A stretch of 64,000 bases of DNA from Parasphingorhabdus marina DSM 22363 (GTDB taxonomy: Bacteria > Pseudomonadota > Alphaproteobacteria > Sphingomonadales > Sphingomonadaceae): the NCBI RefSeq assembly GCF_900128895.1, contig NZ_FSQW01000001.1, forward strand, positions 992,001-1,056,000, in the 5' to 3' direction. Below the pieces are notes generated by a model, which was not told the origin of the DNA, did not search any database, and saw nothing but the letters and a program-made list of their open reading frames with translations. Numbering within the stretch: the first letter of the stretch is position 1; every line of letters starts with the position of its first letter. Positions 46,897 to 53,806 of the stretch are shown here, piece after piece. The position numbers and the translations under genes are program-made.

Positions 46897-46938
46897 GACA
46901 ATTCCTCTTGCAAGAGTTGCAGTTTCGATAGCCAAAAT

Positions 46939-46969
46939 ATTATATGCATAACGCATACATATACGTCAA
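46939..46969 (-). promoter_or_regulatory. Putative sigma-70 promoter of the CC_3452-type gene
   Basis: On the minus strand TTGACG (46969-46964), a 19-bp spacer and a perfect TATAAT (46944-46939). Palindrome site C (46941-46959) overlaps the -10 box and most of the spacer. Confidence 0.6.
46941..46959. promoter_or_regulatory. Islet palindrome, site C
   Basis: TATATGCA-TAA-CGCATACA holds the exact core TATGC-N5-GCATA. It overlaps the minus-strand promoter of the CC_3452-type gene and is 45 bp from site D. Confidence 0.72.
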
Positions 46970-46985
46970 TCCGATAATTGCCTTT

Positions 46986-47004
46986 TCTATGCTCAGCGCA
47001 TACA
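46986..47004. promoter_or_regulatory. Islet palindrome, site D
   Basis: TCTATGCT-CAG-CGCATACA holds the exact core TATGC-N5-GCATA and ends 8 bp before the MarR start codon at 47013, a position suited to autorepression. Confidence 0.7.
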
Positions 47005-47012
47005 TTGCTGAC

Positions 47013-47507
47013 ATGGATCGAACCACAAACCTACTTGGCGCTCTTGCTTTGGCGCTTACCGACAAAATGGGCGCTGAGCTGAAAGACATTTTTGATCGCT
47101 CCGGCGAGACCGCGGCAGCAGTTATTGTTATCGGATATGTTCCCGGAATATCCGTTCAGATTCTTCGTCAGGTTCTTGATTTGTCACACCCAGGTACCGT
47201 GCGTGTGGCTGATCGGTTGGAAGAGGATGGTCTTGTCGAAAGACGCAGTGGCTTAGATGGTCGAACCGTTGCACTGCATCTCACGCGAAAAGGAACCATC
47301 ATGCGTAAGAAGCTTATGATGCGCCGCCTTGATATGCTGGAAGCTGCACTTGAGGGGATCACGACCAATGAACGGGGGGTTCTTGCTGATTTGATTGCGA
47401 AGGTTCTGACAAATTTACCAGAAACCGAAATGGGAAAGCACCGCATTTGTCGATTCTGCAACGTTCAAACTTGCAGCGATTGCCCAATTCGGGGCCACGC
47501 CATTTGA
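47013..47507 (+). CDS. MarR-family regulator with C-terminal four-cysteine cluster
   Basis: 164 residues with a MarR winged helix: LRQVLDLSHPGTVRVADRLEEDGLVERRSGLDGR covers recognition helix and wing in pieces (about 51-84). The C-terminus is Cys-rich: C146-R-F-C149 and C154-S-D-C157, spacing CxxC-x4-CxxC, suggesting metal binding or redox sensing. ATG 47013 is chosen; ATG 46989 would place operator-like site D inside the gene. No clear ribosome site is seen. It is the probable binder of the four TATGC-N5-GCATA palindromes of the islet. Confidence 0.87.
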   Translation: MDRTTNLLGALALALTDKMGAELKDIFDRSGETAAAVIVIGYVPGISVQILRQVLDLSHPGTVRVADRLEEDGLVERRSGLDGRTVALHLTRKGTIMRKKLMMRRLDMLEAALEGITTNERGVLADLIAKVLTNLPETEMGKHRICRFCNVQTCSDCPIRGHAI

Positions 47508-47564
47508 TTGAGCCGCCAAAAAGGCTCCCAAAGTACACACACACCAAAAAGTATCGGGAAAAAA

Positions 47565-47640
47565 TGGCAGGAGTTGAGGGACTCGAACCCACGACCCTCG
47601 GTTTTGGAGACCGATGCTCTACCAACTGAGCTAAACTCCT
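47565..47640 (-). tRNA. tRNA-Trp (anticodon CCA)
   Basis: 76-nt cloverleaf on the minus strand. The acceptor arm AGGAGTT pairs with AACTCCT, the D-arm contains AGCTCAGTTGGTAGAGC, the anticodon loop reads CTCCAAA, giving CCA for tryptophan codon UGG, and the T-arm has GGTTCGAGTCC. Discriminator G and the 3' CCA are encoded. In many bacteria this tRNA directly precedes secE; here secE is 7 kb downstream in the same direction. Confidence 0.97.
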
Positions 47641-47958
47641 GCACGGTCTGGACAGTTCGTAACGGCCCCGACCAAGCCGCGCATTAGCGGCAAGATACGT
47701 TCAGGGCAAGCCGCATTCTGCGTTCTTCGTCCGTTATCCCTGCTTATATGGGGATTACACCCGATTTCCGCAATGATGGTTAAAATTCGGCAAATTGCTG
47801 TTTACCTCCCGAAGGAACGGGGGGTTTACTCGCTGAGATGCAAAAGTTTTCCACCGGCGCTAAAGCTTCGGGGACTTTGGAATCACAGGTCTCCTAGCCA
47901 TTTTTCCCCCTGATGCTCCGTGTACCGGTACCGGGTCCTATCATTACGGAGAACGAAT
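47641..47958. other. 318-bp divergent gap between tRNA-Trp and the PilZ gene
   Basis: Apart from a weak tRNA promoter candidate and the ribosome site of the PilZ gene (GGAG before 47959) I see nothing that looks coding or structured; only a short palindrome GTACCGGTAC near 47925 stands out. Confidence 0.4.
47681..47709 (-). promoter_or_regulatory. Weak promoter candidate for tRNA-Trp
   Basis: On the minus strand TTGCCC (47709-47704), 17 bp, TAATGC (47686-47681). Transcription would start about 35 nt before the tRNA 5' end. The -10 box is poor. Confidence 0.33.
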
Positions 47959-48336
47959 ATGACAAACTTGCTTGTACGAAAGGGGCTGATACCTCCCACG
48001 CAGATCCCCTATATCTATGCGGCCGAAGAGGACCGCTGCGCCCCGCGGCATGACGTGCTTATCCCGTCTCGCATGCGGTTTACCGGATCGAACAGTTTTT
48101 CGGTCAACGTGGTCAATATCTCGCTGGCCGGCTTCGCGTGCGACGCCTTGCTGCAGATACATTCCGGCACCAGGTGCTGGTTGACCCTTCCAGGTCTGGG
48201 AGCGCTGGAAGCATCGGTTGTGCATCATAATAATGAAGGCCTGGGTTGCGCCTTTGAGAATATGCTCAATCCGGCGGTCCTGGATCGCTATGTCACCCAT
48301 TATCCGGTCCCCGAACTGGAGGATGACATAGACTAA
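47959..48336 (+). CDS. PilZ-domain cyclic-di-GMP receptor
   Basis: 125 residues forming a single PilZ domain. Both ligand motifs are visible: R26-C-A-P-R30 (RxxxR) and N53-I-S-L-A-G58 ((D/N)xSxxG), so binding of c-di-GMP is likely. GGAG at good spacing sets ATG 47959 ahead of a longer open frame. It stands alone, divergent from tRNA-Trp. Two GGDEF-EAL proteins elsewhere in the window could supply or remove its ligand; a direct link is only inferred. Confidence 0.88.
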   Translation: MTNLLVRKGLIPPTQIPYIYAAEEDRCAPRHDVLIPSRMRFTGSNSFSVNVVNISLAGFACDALLQIHSGTRCWLTLPGLGALEASVVHHNNEGLGCAFENMLNPAVLDRYVTHYPVPELEDDID

Positions 48337-48417
48337 ACCGGCCAAAGGTCGGCCAAAATCCGGTTTGGTTCTGTCTGGTGACACTGCTATGCTTCGCCCG
48401 CCCACAGGGAGAAGCCG

Positions 48418-48957
48418 ATGACCAAGTCACCAGACAGCAAACCGGAACCGCTCAAGGTCCTGCGCATCTTTAGATCCCGGGATGCGCAGGACTTTGGCGA
48501 GGCGGGCCACATGTCCTATGTCGATGATGATCCGGTCATCCTCAACGGGCTCGAGAAAATGGGCGCTGCGGGCGTCGCCGAAGGCTATTCGGGCAAATGC
48601 CTGTTCAGCGGATTCGGGTTTTCCCTCCATCAATTCTGGTTCCGGCCCGGCTATCCGCTGCCGCTGCACAGCCATGACAGTGATTGCCTCTACTACATCG
48701 TGGCCGGTGACATTCGCATGGGCACGGAGGAAATGGGGCCCGGCGACGGCTTCTTCCTGCCTGCCGAAACCCCCTATACCTACACCATCGGTGACAAAGG
48801 CGTGGAGCTGCTGGAGTTCCGCACCGAGGAAGATTTCAACATTCAGTTCAAGGGCAAGACCGAAGCTTATTGGGAAAAAATGCTCGACAGGCTGCGCAGC
48901 GAACGGCCCAAATGGAAAGAGGCGCTGCCGCCCAGTCGGGATTTCCGGAACGCCTGA
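48418..48957 (+). CDS. Cupin-domain protein
   Basis: 179 residues with one conserved cupin barrel around residues 75-140: PLPLHSHDSDCLYYIVAGDIRMG supplies the His-x-His and an acidic ligand, and GPGDGFFLPAETPYTYTIG is the second motif. The C-terminus is helical and charged. Function is unknown; single cupins of this type include dioxygenase-like and sensory proteins. It is convergent with the Rieske oxygenase gene (9 bp apart). The start at 48418 is an ATG shortly after an AGGGAGAAGCCG ribosome site. Confidence 0.85.
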   Translation: MTKSPDSKPEPLKVLRIFRSRDAQDFGEAGHMSYVDDDPVILNGLEKMGAAGVAEGYSGKCLFSGFGFSLHQFWFRPGYPLPLHSHDSDCLYYIVAGDIRMGTEEMGPGDGFFLPAETPYTYTIGDKGVELLEFRTEEDFNIQFKGKTEAYWEKMLDRLRSERPKWKEALPPSRDFRNA

Positions 48958-48966
48958 CTATCGTGC

Positions 48967-50187
48967 TTATTCGGCAGCCTCGAGCTGCGGTGCGAAGATG
49001 GCGTCCAGCTCTGCATCGTCAGCCTTGATCAACCGGTCTACCCACTGGTGGAAAACCTGTCCGCCGCCTTCATTGCGCCCGAACCAGACCTTGTCCATCA
49101 TGCCGGCCTGCAAGGCTTCATGCTGCCGCTTGCCGGTGGTGTAGTCCTCGTCGGCGACCACGGTTTCGAGGAAGGCAAACTGATCATGCGCGCCTTGCCG
49201 GACCGCTTCGTCCTCGGGCTCATTTTCCATGACATAGAACTGGGTGGTGAAGCTTTCGCCCACCGTCTTGCCGGGGAACAGTTGTGAAATCATCGCACCG
49301 CGTCCGCCGCCACCATAAAAGCTGGCGATCGAGATATGCGGGAAAATCGTCCAGACACCCTGGGTCAGCGCATCGATCGGCCAGTCCTCTTCGGCGATCT
49401 TGGTCAGATCAACAATTTCGTCACTTCCGGTTTTCTGGGCAGATGTGGAAGGCGAGGCGAGCCGCTGGTGCGGGCCCCAGGCGAAATAATTGGCGCGGTT
49501 GAAAAAGTCCGCCCCAAACGTGTCCTTGTGCAAAACCGGGAGATGATAGAAATCTAGATATCCGTCATAGGCCGTCTTCCAGTTCGGCCCCGGCAATGTG
49601 CGCTGCTCGAAAAGATGCCAGGACTTGAAGCCAAAATGTTCCAGCATCTCGTCATAGCCGCACAGATAGGTGGCAATATCGAGTGTGCTCCTGGGGTCGA
49701 GTGTCGCCCAGATCAGGCCCGCGCGTTCCAGAGTCGGAAATTTGGTGAGACAGAATTGCGCCTTGTCGACCGTGCCGAAATCTTTCGGCGAAGCCACGGC
49801 GAGCAGATCGCCGTCATTCTTGAATGTCCAGCCATGATAGCCGCAGGTGAAGCGGGTTGCCTTGCCACTGCCTTCGGCGACCGGATTGCCGCGATGGGTG
49901 CAGCTGTTGAGAAAAGCCTGCGCCGTACCATCCTTCTGCCGCGTCACCAATACCGGAATACCGGCGATTTCCATCGCCTTGTAGCAACCGGGTTCCGGCA
50001 GTTCGCAAGACGGGGCGACCATCAGCGGCATGCGCTTGAAAATCCGTTCCTTCTCCAGCTCGAACCGCTCTTCGTCGGTGTAATCCGAGGCTGGAACGCC
50101 AACCACCTCATCTGCCAGTTCCATCGTATCCGCTTCGCCGTGCGCCACCAGCGACCGGGTCATCTCGATCAGTTTTTCCCGCGACAT
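48967..50187 (-). CDS. Rieske non-haem iron oxygenase, alpha-subunit type
   Basis: 406 residues. The [2Fe-2S] Rieske motif is CTHRG...CGYHGW (residues ~90-115), and the mononuclear-iron site shows DFYHLPVLHKD, as in ring-hydroxylating dioxygenases and demethylases. The substrate is unknown, and no small subunit, ferredoxin or reductase gene is adjacent, so a homomeric enzyme with distant electron partners is likely. AGGAGAGAGTG sets ATG 50187; an upstream in-frame extension has no family similarity. Confidence 0.92.
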   Translation of the reverse strand: MSREKLIEMTRSLVAHGEADTMELADEVVGVPASDYTDEERFELEKERIFKRMPLMVAPSCELPEPGCYKAMEIAGIPVLVTRQKDGTAQAFLNSCTHRGNPVAEGSGKATRFTCGYHGWTFKNDGDLLAVASPKDFGTVDKAQFCLTKFPTLERAGLIWATLDPRSTLDIATYLCGYDEMLEHFGFKSWHLFEQRTLPGPNWKTAYDGYLDFYHLPVLHKDTFGADFFNRANYFAWGPHQRLASPSTSAQKTGSDEIVDLTKIAEEDWPIDALTQGVWTIFPHISIASFYGGGGRGAMISQLFPGKTVGESFTTQFYVMENEPEDEAVRQGAHDQFAFLETVVADEDYTTGKRQHEALQAGMMDKVWFGRNEGGGQVFHQWVDRLIKADDAELDAIFAPQLEAAE

Positions 50188-50238
50188 CACTCTCTCCTGC
50201 AATTGCCTGCAGGATAGCAAATTCCGGAAACCGGCAAA

Positions 50239-50646
50239 CTATTCTTTTGGTGCAGGCTCCTCGGTCGCCGCGATGGTCGTCGCAGGCAGCTGTTCCGGCT
50301 CGTTGCGAGTCCAGATCCAGGTGCCGCCAATCAAAGCCGCCGCCACAGGAATCAGGTTCCATGGCAGATCCACGAACAAAAGCGCAATCACGATGCTGAC
50401 AGCAAAGGCCAGCAGCGCGGCGCGTTTGCCCTTTTTGGTTATCGACCGGTTGTTTCGCCAGTTGCGGATGTGCGGCCCGAAATAGGCATGATCCAATAAC
50501 CAGGCCTCCAGACGCGGGCTGCTGCGGGCGAAACAAAAGGCGGCGAGGATCACAAAGGGCACGGTCGGCAGGAGCGGCAGGAAAATGCCTATGCTGCCCA
50601 GCGCGAGCGCCGTAAAACCGGCGGCAAGATAAAGGTGCCGTTTCAT
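50239..50646 (-). CDS. YbaN-type DUF454 inner-membrane protein
   Basis: 135 residues with the DUF454 signature: two N-terminal helices with GSIGIFLPLLPTVPF, then FARSSPRLEAWLLDHAYFGPHIRNW, then two further hydrophobic helices and an acidic, disordered tail. Function is unknown in the family. It lies between the Rieske gene and ydcH on the same strand, but a terminator after ydcH separates it from that gene, so it needs its own promoter. Confidence 0.9.
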   Translation of the reverse strand: MKRHLYLAAGFTALALGSIGIFLPLLPTVPFVILAAFCFARSSPRLEAWLLDHAYFGPHIRNWRNNRSITKKGKRAALLAFAVSIVIALLFVDLPWNLIPVAAALIGGTWIWTRNEPEQLPATTIAATEEPAPKE

Positions 50647-50714
50647 GCCAGCCGCTTAGCACAATTGTACCCGCACCATGCATGGAATTCTCTGTTCCGG
50701 GATTCACCACGCCC

Positions 50715-50755
50715 AAAAAAAAGGGCGGCAGCCAGTTGAGGGAGGACTGCCGCCC
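50715..50755 (-). terminator. Rho-independent terminator of ydcH
   Basis: On the minus strand GGGCGGCAG (50755-50747) pairs with CTGCCGCCC (50731-50723) and is followed by eight Ts (50722-50715). This is one of the clearest terminators in the window. Confidence 0.94.
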
Positions 50756-50783
50756 CGAGTGGGGTTAGGAAGGATAAGTAATG

Positions 50784-50966
50784 TCAGACGCTCCGCCGGG
50801 ACGGTGCGCCGCGATTTCGATGCAAATGCCGGATACGGTTTTTCAGTTGCGCGCGAAGTTTTTTGAGCGACCCGACGCGTTCCAGATTGCCGTGCATCCG
50901 GGCGATCTGGTCATCAAGTTTCTGATGCTTGCGGATGAGGCTGCTGAGATGATTGTCCATTGCCAT
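50784..50966 (-). CDS. YdcH-type DUF465 small protein
   Basis: 60 residues, almost entirely charged helix: LIRKHQKLDDQIARMHGN and SLKKLRAQLKNRIRHLHRN match the DUF465 pattern (a short coiled-coil of unknown role), although this copy is unusually basic at its C-terminus. ATG 50966 is preferred (GGAAAGG upstream); ATG 50960 is also possible. It is divergent from the OxyR-like gene and closed by a strong terminator. Confidence 0.8.
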   Translation of the reverse strand: MAMDNHLSSLIRKHQKLDDQIARMHGNLERVGSLKKLRAQLKNRIRHLHRNRGAPSRRSV

Positions 50967-51031
50967 GCCTTTCCGTCCCTTTTCGCCAATTGCACGGTTG
51001 ATATTGCATGCACCTGTTGATATTTCCAATC

Positions 51032-51066
51032 GAATGAAATCAAATCATTCAATAGATAATGTCTAT
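51032..51066. promoter_or_regulatory. OxyR-type operator region upstream of the OxyR-like gene
   Basis: ATAG-ATAATGT-CTAT at 51052-51066 has exactly the ATAG-N7-CTAT half-operator form of OxyR. A second dyad, GAATGA-N7-TCATTC, lies at 51032-51050. The region is between ydcH and the OxyR-like gene and abuts a TATATAAC sequence that may be a -10 box, suggesting autoregulation. Confidence 0.6.
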
Positions 51067-51085
51067 ATAACGAGAGGCCCGTGCC

Positions 51086-52012
51086 ATGCCCACATTGCGT
51101 CAGTTTGAATATCTTGTTGCCGTTGCGGACAACCGCCATTTCGGGCGGGCGGCACAGGCTGCCGCCGCATCGCAGCCGACCCTGAGTCATCAGCTGCGCG
51201 CGCTGGAGGCACGGCTGGGCGTCACGCTGGTTGAACGCCGGACCCATGGTGCGGAACTCTCGCCCATCGGCCGCGAAATTGCCGAGCGCGCCAGACAGGT
51301 GCTTGTCGAAGTCAAGGATATCCGGGATCTCGCCGAGCGGGCGAGCGACCGGCTGGCGGGAACGTTACGTTTCGGCGTGTCGCCCACGCTCGGACCCTAT
51401 CTTATGCCGCCGGTAATTGCCGGATTGCACCGGTCGCAACCGGACCTGCGCTTTTACATGCGCGAAGGTATTCCCGACCTGCAGGCCATGGAGCTGGTCA
51501 AGGGTTCGATCGACATGCTGCTCGGACCCTTGCCGATCGAGGGTGAAAATCTCACCATCGAGCCGCTGTTCCGGGAGCCGCTGATCCTGGTTGCACCGCC
51601 CGACCATCCGCTCGCTGGCAAGGGGACGATCAAGCAGGCCGATCTGGCAGAAACTTCCGTGCTGAGTCTGGATCGCCGGCACCATCTCCACCGGGATGTC
51701 GCAGAGCAATGTCGGCAGAATGGCATGATCTTGTCCCGGGATTATGAAGGGACCAGTCTCGACAGTGTGCGGCAGATGGTCGCCTCCGGACTGGGGCTGG
51801 CGATTTTACCGGCGCTCTATGTCCGGTCGGAAATTTCCCGCGGCGGAGATGTGGCCCTGCTGGAGGTGGAAGGCTGGAAAGCAACACGCAGTATCGGCGC
51901 AGCGTGGCGAACCGGTGCCGGTTTTGCCGATGAATATCTGGTGGTCGCGCGGAAAATTGCCGAAGAAGCAAATGTCTTGCTGAGCGAAGCCAGCCATGCC
52001 GATCGATCTTGA
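51086..52012 (+). CDS. OxyR-like LysR regulator lacking the peroxidatic cysteine
   Basis: 308 residues. The LysR helix-turn-helix is at ~18-40, and the effector domain is closest to OxyR (LRFGVSPTLGPYLMPPVI, TSLDSVRQMVASGLGLAILPALYV). At the place of the E. coli Cys199 motif GHCLRDQAMGFC this protein reads RHHLHRDVAEQC: the peroxidatic Cys is His200 while the resolving Cys is kept as Cys209, with identical spacing. Disulfide switching is therefore impossible in the usual way. aat overlaps its 3' end by 17 bp. Confidence 0.88.
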   Translation: MPTLRQFEYLVAVADNRHFGRAAQAAAASQPTLSHQLRALEARLGVTLVERRTHGAELSPIGREIAERARQVLVEVKDIRDLAERASDRLAGTLRFGVSPTLGPYLMPPVIAGLHRSQPDLRFYMREGIPDLQAMELVKGSIDMLLGPLPIEGENLTIEPLFREPLILVAPPDHPLAGKGTIKQADLAETSVLSLDRRHHLHRDVAEQCRQNGMILSRDYEGTSLDSVRQMVASGLGLAILPALYVRSEISRGGDVALLEVEGWKATRSIGAAWRTGAGFADEYLVVARKIAEEANVLLSEASHADRS

Positions 52013-52859
52013 CCTGCTGATCAAGGCCTATGGTTCGGGCATTTTTCCCATGGCCGATGCCCGGGATGATCCCGAAATTTTCTGGGTTGAACCGAAAACC
52101 CGTGCGGTTCTGCCGCTGGACGGATTTCACATGTCCCGGTCCCTGCGCAAGGTCATTCGGGCTGACCGGTTTCGGGTGACGGCAGATACCGCTTTTGCGC
52201 AAGTGATTGCGATCTGCGCCGAGACCGCAGATGATCGCCGCGAGACATGGATCAACGGCCAGATCGAGGAAGCCTTTCTTGCCCTCCACGCGCGCGGACA
52301 GGCGCACAGTATCGAATGCTGGCAAGCCGGTCCTGAGGGTGACGAGGAACTGGTGGGTGGTTTGTACGGACTGGAACTTGGCGGGGCATTTTGCGGGGAA
52401 AGCATGTTCTCGCGCACGCGCGATGCCTCCAAGGTGGCCCTGGCATGGCTGGTCGCGCGGTTAAAGATTGGCGGGTTTCGGCTGCTCGACTGTCAATTCA
52501 TGACTGACCATCTGGCATCCCTGGGTGCCGTGGAGATCAGCCAGGAAGAATATCTGGAACGGCTCAAGGCCGCACAGGTTCATTCGTCACCGGTATTTTC
52601 GGCGATCAGATCGCCAATCAGGTCTTCTGGTTCTTCAGCCGGTGTCGGTGCGAGCACCGGGGCAACCGGTGGCTGGGCAGGCGACGGGGAAACGCTCGAA
52701 GCCGTATCGCCATCCCCGGCCGCATCATTCTCTGCGCTGGATGAGAGGTTGACCGCATTGGAGGATGAAGATCGGGGCGCGGTCGGATTGGTAGAATCTT
52801 CCGGCGGATTTTCTTCACCCGGGAAGCTCATTTCGCATCTTTTGACCCAGACGTCATAG
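51996..52859 (+). CDS. aat: Leucyl/phenylalanyl-tRNA-protein transferase with extended C-terminus
   Basis: Adds Leu or Phe to proteins with N-terminal Arg/Lys, feeding the N-end rule pathway. The catalytic core is complete within residues 1-195: IKAYGSGIFPM, HSIECW, GGLYGLELGGAFCGESMFSR and DCQFMTDHLASLGA. Family members normally stop soon after this point, but here the frame continues about 92 residues as low-complexity Ser/Gly/Ala sequence read antisense to the DUF2155 gene. Whether that tail is a real extension or reflects a lost stop codon is open. Start ATG 51996 overlaps the OxyR-like gene. Confidence 0.93.
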   Translation: MPIDLDLLIKAYGSGIFPMADARDDPEIFWVEPKTRAVLPLDGFHMSRSLRKVIRADRFRVTADTAFAQVIAICAETADDRRETWINGQIEEAFLALHARGQAHSIECWQAGPEGDEELVGGLYGLELGGAFCGESMFSRTRDASKVALAWLVARLKIGGFRLLDCQFMTDHLASLGAVEISQEEYLERLKAAQVHSSPVFSAIRSPIRSSGSSAGVGASTGATGGWAGDGETLEAVSPSPAASFSALDERLTALEDEDRGAVGLVESSGGFSSPGKLISHLLTQTS

Positions 52860-53320
52860 ATCGGATGCTCCACCACATTGAGTGACGGGGATTCCCGGAA
52901 CAGCCAGCCGGAAAACACCTGCTTCCACTCATCGTCACCCGCGCGCGTCGAAGGGCGGTCATTGACCAGGAGCTGGACAAAGGCGCCCTGTTCGGGCGTC
53001 AGCTCCCACGGTGCGGTCCGTTCGCAGGCGCGCAGGCGGACAATGGCCCGCCCAATCCGCACGGACTGGCCAGGACGCAATTCCAGATCGCGTGTCAGAC
53101 CATTGCGCTTGTTGAGAAATCCGAGCGTGGCGACCCGCTCTGCCATCGGTGTGCCAATCTGTTCGGTGACCGGCTGAACCAGCTCTTCGTCCGTTGCCGC
53201 CACTTCGGCTTTTTCCGCCGCCTGGCCTATGGCGCGTTCTTCGACATCATCACTGCTGAACAGGCCGCATCCGCCGAGCAGAGCGATCGGCAGAAAAAGC
53301 AGGATGCGGGATTGCTTCAT
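52580..53320 (-). CDS. DUF2155 lipoprotein-like envelope protein
   Basis: 246 residues with a lipoprotein signal (LLGGCG) and the DUF2155 domain (about 65-165: ATLGFLNKRNGLTRDLELRPG, RACERTAPWE, SGWLFRESPSLNVVEHPIYDVWV). A disordered Pro/Ser/Glu-rich C-terminal tail of ~80 residues follows. DUF2155 is typically found beside NDUFA12 and aat in alphaproteobacteria; function unknown. The stop of the NDUFA12 gene overlaps ATG 53320 in ATGA. The tail region is shared antisense with aat for 280 bp. Confidence 0.9.
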   Translation of the reverse strand: MKQSRILLFLPIALLGGCGLFSSDDVEERAIGQAAEKAEVAATDEELVQPVTEQIGTPMAERVATLGFLNKRNGLTRDLELRPGQSVRIGRAIVRLRACERTAPWELTPEQGAFVQLLVNDRPSTRAGDDEWKQVFSGWLFRESPSLNVVEHPIYDVWVKRCEMSFPGEENPPEDSTNPTAPRSSSSNAVNLSSSAENDAAGDGDTASSVSPSPAQPPVAPVLAPTPAEEPEDLIGDLIAENTGDE

Positions 53321-53718
53321 TCCGCTTCGGCCGGATTCCATGGTTCATAGTCTCCGGTCGCGGCAGCACGCCGTCCGCCGGATTCCAGTGCGCCAGCGGG
53401 TCGATAGGCCTCGGCAGTTCCGGTCAGGTTGCCGGTTGGCGCTTTTTCCCAGATCCGCGGCTGCGGCAAATGGCTTTCGGGAATCTCGTCATAACTGTGG
53501 TGCAGCCAGCCATGCCATTCCGGTGGCACCCGGCTGGCATCATTGGCGCCGTCATAAATGACCCAGCGCCGCTGAAAATTGCCTTCGGCCTTTTTGGCCT
53601 GAAAATAGCGATTGCCAAATATGTCTTCGCCGACCTGCTCGCCTTTGCGGGCCGTGAACAGCGAGGTACCGATGGTTGCGCCATCCCACCATGTGAATAT
53701 CTTGCCTAAGAGTCCCAT
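53317..53718 (-). CDS. NDUFA12-type accessory subunit of respiratory complex I
   Basis: 133 residues resembling the mitochondrial NDUFA12 / B17.2 subunit that alphaproteobacterial complex I shares with mitochondria: DIFGNRYFQ, RRWVIYDG, DASRVPPEWHGWLHH and a Pro-rich end WNPAEAE. It is a small peripheral accessory subunit of NADH:ubiquinone oxidoreductase. The nuo operon is not in the window. It overlaps the DUF2155 gene by ATGA. Confidence 0.95.
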   Translation of the reverse strand: MGLLGKIFTWWDGATIGTSLFTARKGEQVGEDIFGNRYFQAKKAEGNFQRRWVIYDGANDASRVPPEWHGWLHHSYDEIPESHLPQPRIWEKAPTGNLTGTAEAYRPAGALESGGRRAAATGDYEPWNPAEAE

Positions 53719-53806
53719 GCGAAGTCGCTTAGCGTCAGGGCGGGGGTGTCCGCAATTAAAAAATGCGCCCGTTCCGGCGGAACGAGGCTGGAGATCTTCC
53801 GATCGG

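Noticed and set aside
44540-47640. Integrative element at tRNA-Trp with attachment-site repeats
   Set aside because: No copy of the tRNA 3' end was found at the far border near 44.55 kb, and no integrase or recombinase gene is present.
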